Positions 45,844 to 58,300 of a DNA stretch of 64,000 nt are shown in pieces. Location of the stretch: positions 152,866 to 216,865 of the forward strand of contig NMRA01000111.1 of the NCBI GenBank assembly GCA_002633005.1, written 5' to 3'. Both the position numbers and the translations under genes were made by a program. Each line of letters begins with the position of its first letter. Positions within the stretch are counted from its first letter, which is position 1. The notes below the pieces were generated by a model, which worked only from the letters and a program-made list of their open reading frames with translations, was not told the origin of the DNA and made no database searches. Source of the DNA: Phoronis australis (lineage: Eukaryota; Phoronida; Phoronidae).

Positions 45844-46348
45844 TACTCCGATCCCCAATGTAAGGCCACACTGTTTCTTCAAACACAAGACTTTTCTTCA
45901 TTTTTATCATGTGTTTTGCCCATCAGTCGTGACCACAATTATGATAAATAATGTCAAAATTAATAAAACATTAACTGACCAAAAACAATACATCACGAAA
46001 AACATAAAATGAAGAATAAAACTAAATGAATGTAACATAAAGCTCAAATATGAAATGGCAAACACATTTTTTAGTCCAAATAACGTGTTAGTGGAAAAAT
46101 TTATAAAATGCACCAATCTCAAATGGCAAGGACATGGACTTAAATCCGAGGCCTTATATAATGGATTTTACAGAATCTAATACTTTCTTATTTTGATGGA
46201 AATTGAATTCGTAGTTATTGGCTACACTTTTAAGGAATGTTAAAAGACATCAAAAATGGTAAATAGTGCTTAATGGTAGCGTCATTTGTAGAAATGACAA
46301 AGCGCAAGTGATGTATACTTAGCACTGGGCAACTGTATCACTAGCCAG

Positions 46349-49300
46349 CTAGTGATTATCTATACCGGGTATCTTAAGAACTTCAGTCTCCACGAGAACG
46401 GCAAAGGTGATGAATGCTAAGTAGAGAATCCACAGATAGAACCCGTAGGCGCGACTTATGTAGAACTTTCGCAGAGGAACGATGATGAGTGACGACAGGA
46501 GACTCAACATAAGGAACAGTGAGAGTACACCTTGTAAGAGAGTGAACTTCAACTAGAAATATAAATTAGTATTTTGAATGAATTTTTTTACATTGATCGA
46601 ACCCCAACACGCTCAATATTCGTCCATTTTTGATGTCAAACGCAAAATCATAAAGTGGACCACTTTCAGGTATCAAACTGCATGCTGCTCAAATTACGAG
46701 TGATTTCTGAGCTTGGGTAGAACTGGAATTGATGAGTCACCACCTTACTTGCTGAAAGCCACATGGCAGTAAGCTAGTGAATGGAATAACAGACGAAGTT
46801 AGTACCAGATGCTTCTCAGGAGACAACACACAGTCAAACAAACTTAATCAAAACAACTCCCACTCACTGTCCAGCAAAAGTAATAACAAAAGTTTGTGAA
46901 GGCATAATTTATCATGATAGATTATTCCGAATAGCCAACTCACCTATTCGGGACGGTCAAAATTCTTTGGCAGACTGCATTAAGTGTTGCCTAGCCAATC
47001 AAGACATTTTCAATTTTCATTGTTTTGATGGAAGAGCCAATCAGTGATAATTGCCTGTGCAGTAACAGTCTCAAGTCACTCAAATTTGACTACATACATT
47101 TTGCATTAAAATACTAGAATTTTAGAAAAGATAGAAGACGGAATGATTTATCATGTCAACTTTCTTCTTGAGCTTTGCTGCTCTAAGGTTTTTCCCGTTT
47201 TGCAATTTTTACGTGGATGCAAAATTCAGGAAGGAGAAAGTGATTAAACACTTGAATGCTTTAAAAGGTAAACAAATGAAAACTACTCACATGAAAGGTT
47301 CCTCCTCGTTTCACGCAGCCAATGGTAAATGGAATACCTATCCCTAACAACAAGTCTGAGAAGTATTATTAAAGAAATACACATATGACATTGCTAAAAT
47401 ATTCTTTTAATGAACTAATTGCTGCAGGCATATATATAGATTATTACATGGCGAAGTCGTTATCCCCGTAATCTAGAACCCGGGTGGATTTTGGGCGTTA
47501 ATTCTTCAAAATCCACTCTGGGTCTAGAAAAGGGGGATAACAACTGAGAACATGTAATAATCTATTTATACCACATACTGAACGATAAACATTGCAATGA
47601 GTCAATCTACCTTTCTCGACTTGCCTCGGCTTTGTAACTGCTTTCTATGTTAGAGGCCCGGGGTTGGAGGTCGTGACCTTTTAAGAAACGCCAAGTGAAT
47701 CTATACAATAAGTTTTAAGCAACTAGTCTAGCTTACTACACATCTTATCATCCTAAGCTTACAACGTAAAGATATCGTCTGCTAAAGTAGGTTACCAATG
47801 GTTATTGAGTATAATGTCCAAGTCAAAGGATCCCGACGACACGTTACCCGCATTCAAACTGGAGATCAATGATTTACCAGTGAAATTGTGCGTCTTATTT
47901 TTCACAGCGTATAAATGTCCGTACAATGCCATTTGTTGAACATGCGATTATTGCGTGTCCTCATTTAAGTATTATATTTTCACGTTCGATGACGTCAGCT
48001 GCTGAGTGGCGTACCGGTTAAGTCGACGATTCGAAACTCTTGCAAAGTGGGTTCAAAACCAGCCTCGGGTTCCCGCCAAAATGTTATTCAACATGCGTTG
48101 AATAACTAAATGAGTCATTTAACAGTTGTAATGGCCATATCACGCTGATAATGTGGTATACGTTTATTTATCAAGTCTATAAGGAGGGAAGAGCCATTGG
48201 TTTATACTGAAAGTAGTGGAAAGATTGCATTGCTGTTGGTTACATATAGGTTTCTAAGGCTTTCACATCTTAAGCCAAATATGGTGTCCACTCCTTAAAA
48301 TGTGATAATGACATCTGCCTGAAAAAAGGACTGACCATAAAAGAATACCGTATTTGTTTTATTGTATATTTTATTGTTATTAACCAGAGGTCATCAAATA
48401 CTTTTCCAATGTATTTGATCACTTAAAACTCTTGCAATACCAAAATCAGTAATAAATTTGTGACCCTGATTTTGAATTAATGCTCCAGAATACTTATCAG
48501 TTATTTGCTTATCTAGAAATACATAGTTACTACTGCTTAGAACAGACCCATCAAGTGGGATCGTTCTCAAAGGATACTGAAAAGTGGGCCGCCGAAGCAT
48601 GCAGAGACGCCCATTCGTGGAAATCCTTGCCTAGCCATGACTGTATCAGCAATCAAATCTGTAAAGACAAGCTTTTAAGGTAAATAAACCAACACATGAT
48701 ACTGTTCTTTGCAATTTTTCAATTTAGAGCCATTTTCATATAACTCAAATATTATAAGAGATTAATTGCAATAAATGAGAATACGATAAAATGAGAATAT
48801 AATCTGGTGGAGGCAAACTGATTTTGAATGTTTTCAAGATTTAATTTGAAGGTAAATAAAGTGAGTGAAAATCATACAGTAATCATAGTTATGAAAATAG
48901 CCGTGTATTGAAAACTAAACCATGTAAGTACCTCCAATACTGTTTCCCCAAGCAAGAAGGGTGAGACCAAGAATACCATCACTGATAGAGAATATAACAC
49001 CAAACATCTGGCCAACAAAAAAAGAGCAAAACATACAATTAACCACACTACCAAACGGATCAGGATCAGAATACCAATTTTGCAAAACAAGACAGTACAT
49101 CTAATGGTCAAATAGAAAGTCAGTGTTTATTGGCTGCATGCAGATCAGAGGACTATAACCACAGTAAAGTTTGAATCCAACTGGAATCATTAACAAGTGA
49201 ATGACATAGAAGACCTTTAGGACATGAATTTTATGTACTTGGGAACACAATTTAGTCAGCTAGTCTTATACAGCGTTCACTTTTCGGTCTCTAAACTCAT

Positions 49301-52300
49301 GCTCACTGACCTGCAAAATGTTAACAATCTCATTGGCTATAGAATATATCCAGATAACAGAGACGGCAAACCCAAGGTATGCGAAAGCCTGTAAAAACAA
49401 GACAATGATCTGAACATACCAATCTTTTTGTACAAAACAACTCATCTCATATCTAATATTTCTCAGAAAATATCTAAATGTCATCATTTAGAAAGAAATG
49501 TTAAATCGTTCAGTTTTCACCTGGTATAGTTTCTCCAACTATAACTAACAACTACCACACTATGGGGTATTAATTCATTACACATGGTTAACAGTTTGAA
49601 ATGTTATAGCAACACAATATTCTTTGTAGAACACACATTCATACTAATACTAGTACTATCATCCATGATTGGCTTGTGATCAATGTCAGGAACGTTCAAC
49701 AGCATCAGATAGAAGCTACAGCTCATGGTGAGAACAATAACCACAAAAAGAACTCACCCAATGGTAAACTGGTTGTATTTCTTGTTTAGATGTGCAAAAT
49801 ACCACAACAGACAAAATTACGCCAACTAGTAACACCAATACTATGACAGGGAACTCTCCATTGATAAGATAACCTGAAACAAGAAAATGCCTATCATGTG
49901 CAAAACATGAAATGAATTTGCAATCAGTTGTTGATTCCATAATATGGTATGATCACAAGTTGAGCATAATAGAACCTCGGCCTCTGAGTTTCAAGGGCAC
50001 CTTGCACACCCTCAAAACGCATGATATTGTAAACACTGATCCAACTTTGTTTGACGTAAAGCACAGCAATTGCTGCATTAGCGATGACTTCACAGCAATA
50101 ATGCAGGGACTGAGATAATGCTTTGAAGCATGGTAAAACATGGAAGATAACTTTTGGGAGTCGTGTTGCAGGACAAAATACTGCCGGACGCTTAACAATG
50201 GAATAGTTTGATATGAGGATTTGGAAACCACTGCCACCTGGAGTTGACACTCTTGTCAAGGAAAGTGATCATGGTACAGGCCTACAGAAACAGCACTGTA
50301 TCACACATCCTTAGATAACCAAGGGGTGCCAGACTTATTGAGTCTCAATAACTCATATAAGACTTCACACTGAAAGTGCATGGCCACCTAGCCCCACTAC
50401 CATTCGCGGAAGTAATCATGTTCTCCATCAAAAGAACGTCCCAGTCAAATCCCATTTAACTTCAATGACTTGTTTAGAAAACGAGAGCAACGTGGAGTGT
50501 TGAAATGCGCCCACGAATGCACTGCAAATGGTATGCTTTTAGGGTTATTTATTTGTATCATAAAAATGGCCACTAGATGGCGCAAAAACATACAATCCAT
50601 CCAAAAACAGGAACATGCCATATTTCATAAAAATCTGTCAAGTAACTTCAGAGAAACAAAGGAAAACAGAATAAAATGAAATTACCACTAGTGGGCACAG
50701 TGTCCGTTGTATCCGCCTGAAAGTCGTTGTTGTCCGTTGTTATCTTCATATAAATACAATAACTAAAGTTAGTAAAGATCCTGCAGTGGGTTTAAGAGAT
50801 ACAACTATGGGCGCAAAACAAAACTACCACTAGGAGGCGCTACAGTAGTCAGTCACACTACTAAGTGCCTAAATTTCATGAAAATCCGTTAAGGACTTTT
50901 GAAGATACAAAGGTAAACGTAAAAAAATAAAATTGCCACTAGGGGACACACCGGTAGTCGGATCTGTCCAAAAGTCGTCGTCGTCTGTTGTTGACATCAT
51001 ATAAATATACTTACTAAATTTTGTAAAGATCCTACAAACGGTTTAGGAGATACAGCCATAGGCCCCCCAACAAAAAACAAAACTGCCACTAGGAGGTGCC
51101 ACAGTAGTCAAAATCATCGGAAAATCATAGTCAACTGTCCTCATGATAGTAAGCACATACATGCCAATTTTCACAATCATCCTTTGAGCGGTTTGGTTGA
51201 TAGAGGGGTGGATGCAAAAAAACAGACTCGAAAACAGTAGAAATGGCCACTAGGTGGCACAAAGTACATCGAATCCATTCGAAAACGGGAGGATAGCGTC
51301 ATCTCACTAATAGGTGCCTACATACCAAATTTCATGAAAATCCGTTCAGGACTTTTGAAGATACACAGGTAAGCGTAAAAAACTAAAATTGCCACTAGGG
51401 GGCACACCCATAGTCGGATCCGTCCGAACGTTCGCTCATGCCATCCCATTCATGACTGGAACATATGTGCCAAATCTCATGAACGTACGTCAAAGGGTTT
51501 TGGAGATAGAGCAGCGGACGCCGCCCGGACGGAGATGACGGCATAATGCGTCCACATATAAACATGTGGGACATAATAAAAAATAGAAACCAAACGCATA
51601 ACTAAGATATGGGCAGCTAACCATAGGCATATGGAAATTCAAAAATACACAATGGTGGAGAGGTATATATTACACAGAACAGTTTTTTACGAATTAGCAA
51701 AATGCAAAAAGCTGATCACAGACAATTAGTGTAAAATATTTGTCAACTGACATGAACTGGTTGAAAACACAACTTGTACTTGCATACTTTCATACTCAGC
51801 TGTCCAATTGTTTTGCTTTTCAAAATTTCACCTTGTCCCACAACAGCATTTGACATATGTGCCGACACTTACATACTCAAGCTGTTGTCTTCATTGACAG
51901 ATTTTTGCAATTTTCCACATGACAAATGTACCTCAAATAACGTTTCACAAGGAATTCAATTTCAGAAACAAAACATGTTAAAAAGTTACCAGTTTCTGTT
52001 CTCGACATTTCAGTTTATTTCAGCCAGTATTTTATTGTCATGGCTAATATGCTAATTGGAGGAGGCAGTGTGGCCTGGTTGATAAGTGCCCGCTTTCTTT
52101 ACTCGAGGCTGTGGGTTCGAGTCCCACTAGGTCACACTGCTAAACCCTTGAGCCAGGTTTCTAGCTCCTCAGCTCGGTTTTAACCTTATATTAATAAAGC
52201 ATGAAAATATTTCCAGGTGATCAGTGCAATGGGCCCACATGCGAGGCCTGCGCACATCTGGTACAACGTGTATCAGACCGCCTGCAATTATTTTTTTTTA

Positions 52301-55300
52301 ATATGCTAATTGCTTTGTACCACACAACAGAGACTTAGATCAACTTTTGAGACATCAATGGCAGACGGCGACACCTGTTGATGTAGACAACCACTGACCT
52401 GCTCAGTTTCCTACCGTTAGAATGTTGGCAACCATGCAATTTCAGTACTCATTAAGATTCCTAGATACAGGCAACTGATGTCTAGAACTTTAAAAGATAG
52501 ACACTAATAATAATCAACACAAATGGTCAAAGTCTTATTTTCAACCAGTTCTGTTTATGCTTAAAGGTGTTGCCCTGAACTATCTATGACACACTACAGA
52601 ATCCACAACGATCATCACATTTAGCTAAAACTTACGGTATCTCCACAGTTCACAGCAGCCACACAGAAGGTCCTGTGGTTGAGTGTTGCCATGAATTACA
52701 TTGACTGACATATGAGTACAGAATCCACAGTGACCACAATTAGCCACACCTCACCTCCATAACTGACAGCAGCCAGACAGAAGGTCCTGTGGTTAAGTGT
52801 TGCCATGAATTACATTGACTGGCATATGAGTACAGAATCCACAGTGACCACAATTAGCTACACCTCACCTCCATAACTGACAGCAGCCACACAGAAGACA
52901 GGGCCTGTGATCAAGTGTAGGCAGTTCAAGAGCTTAGTCCACTTGTGTTTTGCTTCATTATAGTCAACAACGGGTATGGTGATTTTGAGGCAAAATAACA
53001 CAGGAGCCTAAAAAAATGTGAAAGCAAGTCTTTTGATATTACAGTTATGTTTGTGGTATCTCCAAGTATTTTGTCCCAAATTTGCCACTTTCACAATTAA
53101 AGAGCGGACTGTAGGCCCTATACCTAGCTGGCTGCAGGAACTGTTTTAGGAAAGCTGTCCAAACCAAGCTACTGAGGACAGAGTTTTGACAAAAAAATCA
53201 TTGAATTTCTTTAAACACATTGTGCATTAAACATGTGAAGTTTTAACACAATCTTCAATTTTAAACAAATCATGAGAACAAATTAAGAAAAAACAATTAC
53301 ATGAAAGTTGATTTAATTGCAGTGTCTTGAAACAAATTTGAGATGGTGAGCAGGCAAATAAGAATGACTTGCCAAACATGAGTAGGCATAATCCCTAAAA
53401 ACGTAAGGCCGAAATTTTGAGTTGGTAACATCATGAATTCTGTGGTACTACTTAATGGCAAGAAAAGCTATACAAAACCTTGAAAAGTTCATAAATTTTC
53501 CAATAGATCTTCATATCTGACCAACCGTCAGTATCAACCGGACACACTGACCAAAGAAACTCAACAAGAAGACCTTGACGGGAAGCAGCTGGACTGCCAG
53601 AATCAGTTGATCCCATCATCTTCAGCTGGTCATCTGCAATACATTTGCATTTTAGTTTTGATTGGTACCTCCTTCTGCTGTTATAAAGTGTGGTTGACGT
53701 ACAATTAACCGCTCACTTATGCCATTAAAAGATCCCATTAGATCTAACCACAAACGTGACTACTTAAATAACTGACTTCAGGTACTCGGGGTAACATACA
53801 TGAGTATGAATGTAACAACCAGACTATTTTCACAATCCATGACAGTTTTCTAGCAATGCTTTAAAGGCAAACAGTCTTTAAAATTGCCCGTGCTTTAACT
53901 GCTGATTATAGCTTTTAACATCTTCCAAATGAAGGGTTGGTCTTCAACTCAATTCAACATTTTTGGCTTAAAAGTTAAAAATCCGATCACCTTCATTTGT
54001 ACTCCTTTGAGGTTGAAACTCAGGAATTTGCTCCATGTCATGAGCAAGGACAGCTGACACAGAGACGCTCTCTGCTATGTGCGCTAAATCTGAAAAAATC
54101 ACAAAATGTCAACTCTCTGACTATGAAACCAATTGCAATTTCCAGTTGAAGAATAATTTTATGCCAACAGTACAATACAGTCCACTCAAATTAACAATCA
54201 ACTTGCACATGAATCTGCATTTCAATGACCTTTATGAAAACAGGTTTGCACCATCTGTGCATAATGGAGAGAAGTTAAATAACAAGGGCTGTACTCAAAG
54301 AAAATGCCTAAACACTTCTGGATGGACCACATATGTAAAACTCTTAGAAAAGTCAACCTTTAATAGATCGTTCTGGCACAGGTGTTATGGCCCGTGCAGA
54401 GGAGGTAGGGGACAGTAGTTCCTCCTCTTGAATACTTCCGTAGGATGGATTGTTCTCAGCATTGATTAAAGGTTTGTTGTCTTCGTCTTCACTGTCACTG
54501 ACAGGTATTGCTGTAAAGCAAACAATTCCATGATACTCAAATAAACAATGCATCACATCTATATGGCAAATGTGCAAAAGGTCTATTTTGTGAAAAATTC
54601 AAACTTGTAACAGTATGATATCAAAATCTGTAAACAACATGTTACCATAGCTGGACACAGCTGTTGTATGATCTGAACAGGCCACAGACTAAACTTAATA
54701 AGTACGATAACTTTGGTATCAAGGACTGAATTTCTAGATTGTTTAAAGTATTAGTAGTAAACTCATAATTTATTATATTTTTAAATCCTTCATGAACACT
54801 GTACAATTACGTTCTTTCTAAAAATTATGATTTTTCATGGAGATTTGAGGGTTTTCCACAAAACTGTTGTTGTGCAGAATCATCTGCCCATAGCCGTTCA
54901 CCCTCGTGCATAATAGGTTACAAGTCTCCCCAAGTGTCAGGACATTTGACATCTAATCAAATATAAAATACCCGCACTCGAGCATGAGAACTTGTTCCTG
55001 ATGTCATACGGGACACTGTCCCAACTAATGACAGACTCCCGATATATGAGTGTAAGTCAGGCACCTGGGTTTCTCACATATCACAGAGCCCACCTGTTGG
55101 TGATCTTTTTGGTGGATATGTAATGAGTTCATCAAAAATAATGTTAAGAGTTCTAACCGAACGGCATTTCAACACCTATTTTAACGATTTAATCATCATT
55201 ACGTACATTACGGTATGCTATATCACTGAAAATGAAAAAAATCAGAGGATGATCAAATTAGTTTGAGGCAGGTTGTCTAAAACATGTTATCTAGTATGAG

Positions 55301-58300
55301 ATTATAAAAATCATTGCAGGCTCATTGTAACGCAATTCCAATTTTGCCTCTACATCTTCTAACATTCATAGGATAAAATGCAACAGCGTCTGACCCAAAC
55401 TTTCAGTTTCACACAATGTTACAAACACAAATATTGCATAAAGTCAAATGCAGAAACAGAACTCATTCCAACTTACTAAGTTGCTGTGGAACTGACTCGC
55501 TAAAATTCTCTCGCATTAGATGTCGCTGTCGAATGACTCGTCCAATAATGACTATGAATACATAGCCAATATAGAGACATATAAATCCTATAACAAAAAA
55601 ATTAACAACGTTCTGAGTAAAAAGATGAATAACAAAATTAATATACAATTGAGAGCCGATCCATGCCCATTTCACTTTTGGTTACCAAATTGTATACTCT
55701 CCACCTTCTAAAAACAAGTCAACATCTAAATTGAAATTTTGTTAACAGTATTCAAATCTTGTTGAGCAGGTAATGTGTAAATCATGACATATATCAGTGA
55801 GACAAGTTTTTTCTAGAGCATGATTTTAAGATACATATTTCACTAGAGTCGCAAGGTAGCATGCTTTATATAATTTACAAATTCATCCAGTAATACTGCA
55901 GATAGCCCGTTTAACTCTATAATGAATCAATGACTCAAAAAAAGATTACCAAATCAGCTTCACAACAAGTTTCCAACAGCAAACTTCAACTTAAGCAAAT
56001 CAGGTCAGCGGTAGTGAATCATTGCATTCAAGAAATCAGTGAATCACACTAAAGCACAGTGTCAACATAATAAGCATAATTAAAGACACCAGATCTCCGT
56101 ATCAAAGAGCCAAAGCAGAAAATTCTGCAACAAAGATTTCAAAAAGTGGTGCTGCATAGGGTTTTAAGAAGTCATGCACAAACTACAAAAACATATCTGG
56201 GATTTGTTTTAACAAAAAGTTTTTTGCCAAAGAAATTGGTTTAGACTTTTGTTTTTATCAAGAAATGTTGAGGCCTTCATATTTGACAGAGGAGTTCCCA
56301 TGCTAAAAGGCCTTAAAAGAATACCTCTGAAACGGCGCTGTAGCTTATAGCACATTAAACCATAATTTGAAAGCTTAATGTGAAAAAATTCAAGCCTGAG
56401 TAAGCAATCTTGGTGAAAAATGGTGGTTTTAATTTTTAGATCTATTGATTGTGCTCACCAACAGCCTCGCCTGTGTACATTACACCATCATATAATACAT
56501 AGAACGTCCAAAAGACAGCTCCTAAATAGAAGATAATGTCACGCAGAAACGGCCTCTCCATGGCTGTGAATGGTCTTGTGACAGATATAGCCCCAACCAC
56601 CACAGTTGTAACAAAGATACCAGCTCCTGAAAATATGCAGTTATGACAATATAATTTGCACAATAACCATGAAGTAGAAGGAACAATTGACTTACAAGAA
56701 ATGAACATTAATGTCACACTATTCACAAAAAATCGCACATTATCGTATTAATCTTCTAACTTTAATTAATGCTAAAGGCACTGTGAATATTTTTACAACT
56801 TGCCAGCGAAGTGACATTTATGAAATTAGAAAAGAAATATTCTAGCACCCAACAGCATCGAGTCATCATCGAATGTTCAGTCTTCAAGTAAATTCAAATG
56901 TAATCTCAAAAGTACCACAACATTCGTCGATAATTTGCTCACATTCATAAATACACTGAAATGCCGGTTGTAAGACATAACTGCTCCCAAGAGATACAAT
57001 ATATTTCTCATTAATCACTGAAATGTCATAACATATACTACGGAAAAGACTAATGGGGTAAACCCTGAGCTCAGTTCAGACTAGTTAAACATATCACATC
57101 TAAGCTATCCTAGTTGAACCAATAGTCTGATATAACATGCCCGCATTTTGAGAACCAGTTCATGCCCGTTATTCAGTGGAGAAAACTAGTTCTCAAAATT
57201 CGGGCACGTTATGTCAGACCATAACCCCATTTTAGATTAAGGTTATGCAAGACTCCAGCAAAAATATCCAAATTTGGCTTATTTAGGGACCCAAAATGTC
57301 AAAAATGGCTTAGTGATCGGATCCATTTGAAAATTTCACATACCATGCTTGATGCATTGTTCTCCATAACACATCAAGCATTTTTCAGAGATTTTATCTT
57401 GAACATTTTATATCAAATGAAATTTAACCATGTTCTTGATGAATAATTTCCTTTTCGCTAAATTTTACTAAACACATGGTCACTTGACCCAATTGTTGTA
57501 AGATTGGTATAAAGTCAAAAATCGTATCTACAGAATGCATACATACATACATACATATAAATATACAAATACATATACATATATAATCTATGGTTTTAAT
57601 GCCAATTGACTTAAGGATACTGACTTGTCCAAAAGGTTGATTGGTAACTTATACGAATGAGTGAAGGGTGGGTCGAATCACGCTTTACGTAATGTAAAAT
57701 TATCGGTCTCCCAATGTGTGAATGCATATTTTTTAAGTTTCACAATCCACCCCGTCACCATTAATTTTCCACAATGTCGCCCAGATGCCACCGATTCTTC
57801 ACAGTTTGCCACCAATACACCCAGATCTTAGTAACATAACCTCTATTATCCTTCACATTCATGGATTTGGAATAACTTCAAGATTCATGGCAGTCTAAAT
57901 ACAGAAAAGCACACTCATAGTAACCATCACAACACACTTGTAGTTCACAGAAAAAAATGCTAGTTTCATGTTCTGGCATGACAAAAATGATGTTTTCTCT
58001 CGAGTCAGAAATAAGCTTTCACTGCCCATCTTATGTGGTCAGGAGGCTTGTTTATTTTCTTAAATGATGCAGGCCGACCACACTCCCGAAAGCATCATAT
58101 CACCCGCATTCTTTTGAACAAAATAAACAAAAAGTTACCAAAAAGAGCCCCAATGGCCAGTCCTGCATCGTCGTTCTTAGCACTGCCAATAGCAGCAATG
58201 GCCGAGAAGATGTCTGGCGCTCCATTACCAAATGCCAGGAACGTAACACCTTGAGTAGCGTTAAGGACAAACATCATAGAAACACATAAAACATTCATAT

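Larger units (their letters stand above)
42000..46348. other. Gene-free region between convergent genes
   Basis: Besides the repeats listed separately, no exon is recognised. The right part must hold the 3' untranslated region of the minus-strand exchanger gene; I did not find a clear AATAAA on that strand. Confidence 0.45.
47356..48577 (-). other. U12-type GT-AG intron of NCLX
   Basis: On the minus strand the donor after ...PLFN is GTATCCTTTG, the minor-spliceosome consensus. The acceptor side has 'tttctttaat' (close to TTCCTTAAC) with the branch adenosine about 13 bases before the AG. The exon 48658-48578 is confirmed by the conserved [11 protein letters not shown]. The intron contains a hairpin (47438-47564) and a SINE-like piece near 48003. 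Confidence 0.8.

Noticed and set aside
48394-48600. Kinase-like string '[12 protein letters not shown]' on the minus strand
   Set aside because: The frame lacks every other kinase motif and overlaps the true NCLX exon at 48578-48658 in a different frame; chance similarity.
52064-52140. tRNA gene
   Set aside because: Good T-arm and acceptor pairing, but it sits at the head of a SINE with target duplication and poly-T tail, and the anticodon arm is not normal.
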